Assembly: GCA_910586225.1 (NCBI GenBank)
Contig: CAJUIL010000003.1
Coordinates: 1-64,000, forward strand
Source of the DNA: an uncultured Eubacterium sp.
GTDB lineage: Bacteria > Bacillota > Clostridia > Lachnospirales > Lachnospiraceae
Length of the DNA stretch: 64,000 nucleotides
Direction of reading: 5' to 3'
The notes below the pieces were generated by a model. That model saw only the letters and a program-made list of their open reading frames with translations. It did no database searches and was not told the DNA's origin. Both the position numbers and the translations under genes were made by a program. Of the stretch, positions 61,736 to 64,000 are shown piece by piece (within the stretch, counting starts at the first letter, position 1; the number at the start of each line of letters is the position of its first letter).

Positions 61736-63223
61736 TCAGACCAGATCATACTTCACCACATCAATGACCGCTTCTCCGTCCGCAAAAAAGGAAATTCCGT
61801 CTGCTTCCTGCTCTGTATACATCGTTGCAGTCATCACCTGTTCACCGTCATTGACAAATACTTCTACGCTGAATCGGTCAAAGATCATGCGCAGCTTCAA
61901 TTCTCCGTTTCTGTTGTTTACCAGGCTTCTGCGCTGATGGATAATGGCTCTTCTGGATCCGGAGAATTTCCGGTCAATCTTCAGGATCGACTCTGACGGG
62001 CGGAAACTCAGCGAAGTATAAAACTCCTCATTCTGTGCAAAACGGACTGCAAATTTCCGGTACATCTTTTCACTGTCCTTTGGTCGGATCGTAAGCTCCA
62101 TGTCTGCCCTGCGGCCTTTTATGCCATCCAGTCTGACTACTCCTGTCACTGTTACATTCTCATGTACGGTCTTATTCCGGCGCATTTCCAAAAGCTCCCG
62201 CAGCGGTGCCTGGTACAGCCTTCCGTTCCTGATGGACAGTTCCCTCGGCAGGCTCATCTGCCCGTACCACAGCGGATGATCTGTCATACGCAGGCTGCAG
62301 GTATCCCAGTTCTGCATCCAGCCGATCATCACACGCCGTCCGTCCGGCGTCAATATGGTCTGCGGCGCATAAAAATCAATTCCATAATCAACGGACTGGT
62401 TGCATTCCTCCGTAAAGCTGTCTGTCATTTCATCATAATCACCGATCAGGCACAGGGTACCGTTTCCGTTGTGATATTCGAATCCCTGCGGCATCATATC
62501 CTGCGGGCTGGTCAAAAGCACCCATTTCCCATCCAGCCTGAAAAAATCCGGGCATTCCCACATCAGGCCGAAACGGTTATTATTGGCGCAGAATACCTTC
62601 TTATAGTCCCAGTGAAAGCCATTCGGGCTTGTAAACAGAAGGATCTGTCCGCTGCCGTCCGCCGGGCGGTTCCCTACGAGACAGCAGTAAGTGCCGTCGT
62701 CTTTGCGCCACATTTTCGGATCGCGGAAATCAAATCTGCTGCAGCCTTCCGGCAGGTTTGACTCATCCAGCACAGGATTTTTTTCATACTTCTCATAGTC
62801 GATCCCGTCGCCGACTGCAAGGCACTGTGTCTGCACTTCACTGACGCCCCCGTTTCTCTGACGTTCTCTTACCACACCGGTATACATCAAAAGCTGCCTG
62901 CCGTCGTCAAGTTCTACCGCACTTCCTGAAAAGCATCCGTCCCTGTCATAAAACTCATCCGGCGCCAGTGCGGCCGGAAGATATTTCCAGTGCAGAAGGT
63001 CGCTGCTCACGGCATGCCCCCAATGCATCGGCCCCCACTGGGAGTCGTACGGATAGTACTGGTAAAACATATGGTATTCCCCTTTATAATAAGAGAATCC
63101 ATTCGGGTCATTCATCCAGCCTGTCCTTGCCGCCAGATGGAACGCCGGTTTTTCTTCTTCTTTGATAAGTTTTTCTGAAGCCTCTTCGTATTTACGGGCT
63201 TCCCGCAATGTCTGACTTGTCAT
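61736..63223 (-). CDS. GH32 beta-fructosidase (sucrose-6-phosphate hydrolase type)
   Basis: A 495-residue glycoside hydrolase with all three catalytic landmarks: nucleophile in TGWMNDPNGFSYYKGEYHMF (near residue 38), the stabilising Asp in FDFRDPKMWRKDDGTYCCLV (near 170), and acid/base Glu in GLMWECPDFFRLDGKWVLLT (near 225). The C-terminal beta-sandwich is present. There is no signal peptide, so it acts inside the cell on sucrose, sucrose-6-phosphate or short fructans. The upstream solute-binding gene suggests ABC-type uptake. Confidence 0.92.
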   Translation of the reverse strand: MTSQTLREARKYEEASEKLIKEEEKPAFHLAARTGWMNDPNGFSYYKGEYHMFYQYYPYDSQWGPMHWGHAVSSDLLHWKYLPAALAPDEFYDRDGCFSGSAVELDDGRQLLMYTGVVRERQRNGGVSEVQTQCLAVGDGIDYEKYEKNPVLDESNLPEGCSRFDFRDPKMWRKDDGTYCCLVGNRPADGSGQILLFTSPNGFHWDYKKVFCANNNRFGLMWECPDFFRLDGKWVLLTSPQDMMPQGFEYHNGNGTLCLIGDYDEMTDSFTEECNQSVDYGIDFYAPQTILTPDGRRVMIGWMQNWDTCSLRMTDHPLWYGQMSLPRELSIRNGRLYQAPLRELLEMRRNKTVHENVTVTGVVRLDGIKGRRADMELTIRPKDSEKMYRKFAVRFAQNEEFYTSLSFRPSESILKIDRKFSGSRRAIIHQRRSLVNNRNGELKLRMIFDRFSVEVFVNDGEQVMTATMYTEQEADGISFFADGEAVIDVVKYDLV

Positions 63224-63258
63224 GCTATCTCCTCATACCTTATATATTTTATTCTATA

Positions 63259-63297
63259 ATCATACTATACTCCTGCTAAACGGGCAACACGTTTTGC
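63259..63297 (-). promoter_or_regulatory. GH32 promoter overlapped by a LacI-type operator
   Basis: TTGCCC (63282-63287) and TATGAT (63259-63264) are spaced by 17 bases on the minus strand. GCTAAACG and CGTTTTGC (63275-63297; one mismatch in 8-base arms) overlap the -35. Confidence 0.6.
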
Positions 63298-63303
63298 GGA
63301 GTT

Positions 63304-63363
63304 TTAAAAAAGCTGCCGCATTAAGCAGGAAGAAAATCTTTCGCCTTTTCTTAATACGGCAGC
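63304..63363 (-). terminator. Terminator after the solute-binding protein gene
   Basis: GCTGCCG-ATTAAG arms pair with one mismatch around a long loop, followed by TTTTTAAAA on the minus strand, upstream of the GH32 promoter. Confidence 0.75.
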
Positions 63364-63424
63364 ACTCCAGGGACAGTTCCTATACCCTGATTTTGTTTCT
63401 ATTCATAAACAACAGCCTGAACCA

Positions 63425-64000
63425 TTATTCTGCGTCTGCACCAGTTTCTGCGTCTGCACCAGTTTCTGCGTCTGCACCAGCTTCTGCACCGGCATCCGCA
63501 GCGGCATCTTTGCCTTCTTCAGCATAATAAGCATCCAGATATTTCTGGAAAATAGACAGGTATTCTTCCAGACCATAAGCATCCAGGTCTTTTAAGAACT
63601 GATCCCAGTCAGCATCTGAAAAACCGTTCATGATCCAGTCTGATTTCTTTGCATTGATCGTCTTTTGAATATCCGTCTGCAGGTGGGATATCTTTTCTGT
63701 ATCTTCTCTGCTCATAAATACATTCGGATATACATATTTTCTGTTCATATCCGGGGTATACAGATCTTTGATCCAGTCCAGACGGTACTGCGCATCATCC
63801 GGGCAGGTTACATATACGCCATAGTATTCATCCAGGACTGCCAGAGGCCCTGCTACGTTTTCTGCTTCACGTACTTCTACCGGAGATGCATCGCCCAGCG
63901 GCGCATGTTGGAGCATGTCTTCTCCATTTTCATTTTTGCCAAGTACGAAAATATCAAATTCATCATCCTCGCCGTAAGTACCCCAGTTATTCTGCGGAGA
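63425..64000 (-). CDS. Extracellular sugar-binding protein, C-terminal part (runs off right edge)
   Basis: The frame is open to the window end. Visible residues include NNWGTYGEDDEFDIFVLGKN, then DEYYGVYVTCPDDAQYRLDW and the end SDADWDQFLKDLDAYGLEEY followed by LSIFQKYLDAYYAE, typical of the C-terminus of large family-1 solute-binding lipoproteins of Lachnospiraceae. The mature protein would feed an ABC sugar importer; permeases are presumably upstream outside the window. The extreme C-terminus is a repeated Ala/Asp/Glu/Gly/Thr tail encoded by an 18-base tandem repeat. Confidence 0.8.
   Translation of the reverse strand, partial: SPQNNWGTYGEDDEFDIFVLGKNENGEDMLQHAPLGDASPVEVREAENVAGPLAVLDEYYGVYVTCPDDAQYRLDWIKDLYTPDMNRKYVYPNVFMSREDTEKISHLQTDIQKTINAKKSDWIMNGFSDADWDQFLKDLDAYGLEEYLSIFQKYLDAYYAEEGKDAAADAGAEAGADAETGADAETGADAE
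63428..63481 (-). repeat. 18-base tandem repeat, about three copies
   Basis: TCTGCGTCTGCACCAGTT-type units repeat in frame at the 3' end of the solute-binding gene and encode an acidic tail of ETGADA units. Copy number could vary by slippage without breaking the frame. Confidence 0.7.

Noticed and set aside
1..64000. CRISPR array, tRNA or rRNA genes
   Set aside because: No regularly spaced repeats, no cloverleaf-like sequences and no rRNA-like stretches were found on reading both strands.

Overview
The window looks like a chromosomal segment of a spore-forming member of the Clostridia, most likely Lachnospiraceae. Supporting signs are the era-yqzL-recO-glyS block, pyruvate phosphate dikinase, spoVAC, Cys-rich radical-SAM enzymes, GH32/GH43 carbohydrate enzymes and mid-range GC. 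Nearly everything is on the minus strand. The plus strand carries only a small three-gene AT-rich cassette (13.05-14.05 kb), one substrate-binding lipoprotein (30.1 kb) and one LacI-type regulator (59 kb). No rRNA, tRNA or CRISPR array was seen.

Layout. 0-0.4 kb: edge of a probable mobile element (DUF6075-type gene running off the left end). 0.4-12.8 kb: housekeeping block with ppdK, glyS, a lipoprotein, recO, yqzL-like, era, an M16C peptidase, a MscS channel and DUF1015. 13.0-14.1 kb: DUF3791-like / DUF3990 (ADP-ribosyltransferase-fold) / small helical protein cassette, a likely acquired toxin-antitoxin-like module. 14.2-18.6 kb: C_GCAxxG_C_C protein, a sensor kinase/ABC transporter operon in which every gene has lost blocks, and an ECF sigma/anti-sigma pair. 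18.7-24.1 kb: spoVAC, tcdA, DIP1984, a GGDEF protein, and a GNAT + DUF2156 pair. 24.1-29.9 kb: tightly packed purM-purN-purD-folA-ilvB-ilvN run. 30-35.5 kb: substrate-binding lipoprotein, a glucose-type PTS permease with a LicT-type antiterminator and its RNA target, and an oxidoreductase. 35.5-39.4 kb: DNA-repair island (TIGR03915/TIGR03916 radical-SAM pair with a promoter carrying a LexA-type box, plus a UDG/MUG-family glycosylase), then apt and a MIF-like tautomerase. 39.5-46.8 kb: secreted GH43 arabinanase, M19 dipeptidase, two paralogous lipoproteins (one truncated) and a chemotaxis receptor. 46.8-52.1 kb: complete Bce-type ABC transporter with two-component system. 52.1-57.8 kb: HPr-like protein, AAA-ATPase/PD-(D/E)XK protein, ThiF/MoeB-like enzyme, MgtE and a DUF815 ATPase. 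57.8-64 kb: sucrose/fructan locus (GH32, two LacI regulators, solute-binding protein) whose fructokinase is broken, lying among decayed sequence.

The most distinctive observations are the DUF3990 cassette, the SOS-type promoter on the radical-SAM repair pair, the serial deletions in the 14.7-16.7 kb transporter operon, a Cys-rich insertion in the acetolactate synthase, and a strong-RBS mini-ORF coupled by ATGA to the glycosylase gene. Family names come from recall of conserved motifs; no database search was run.
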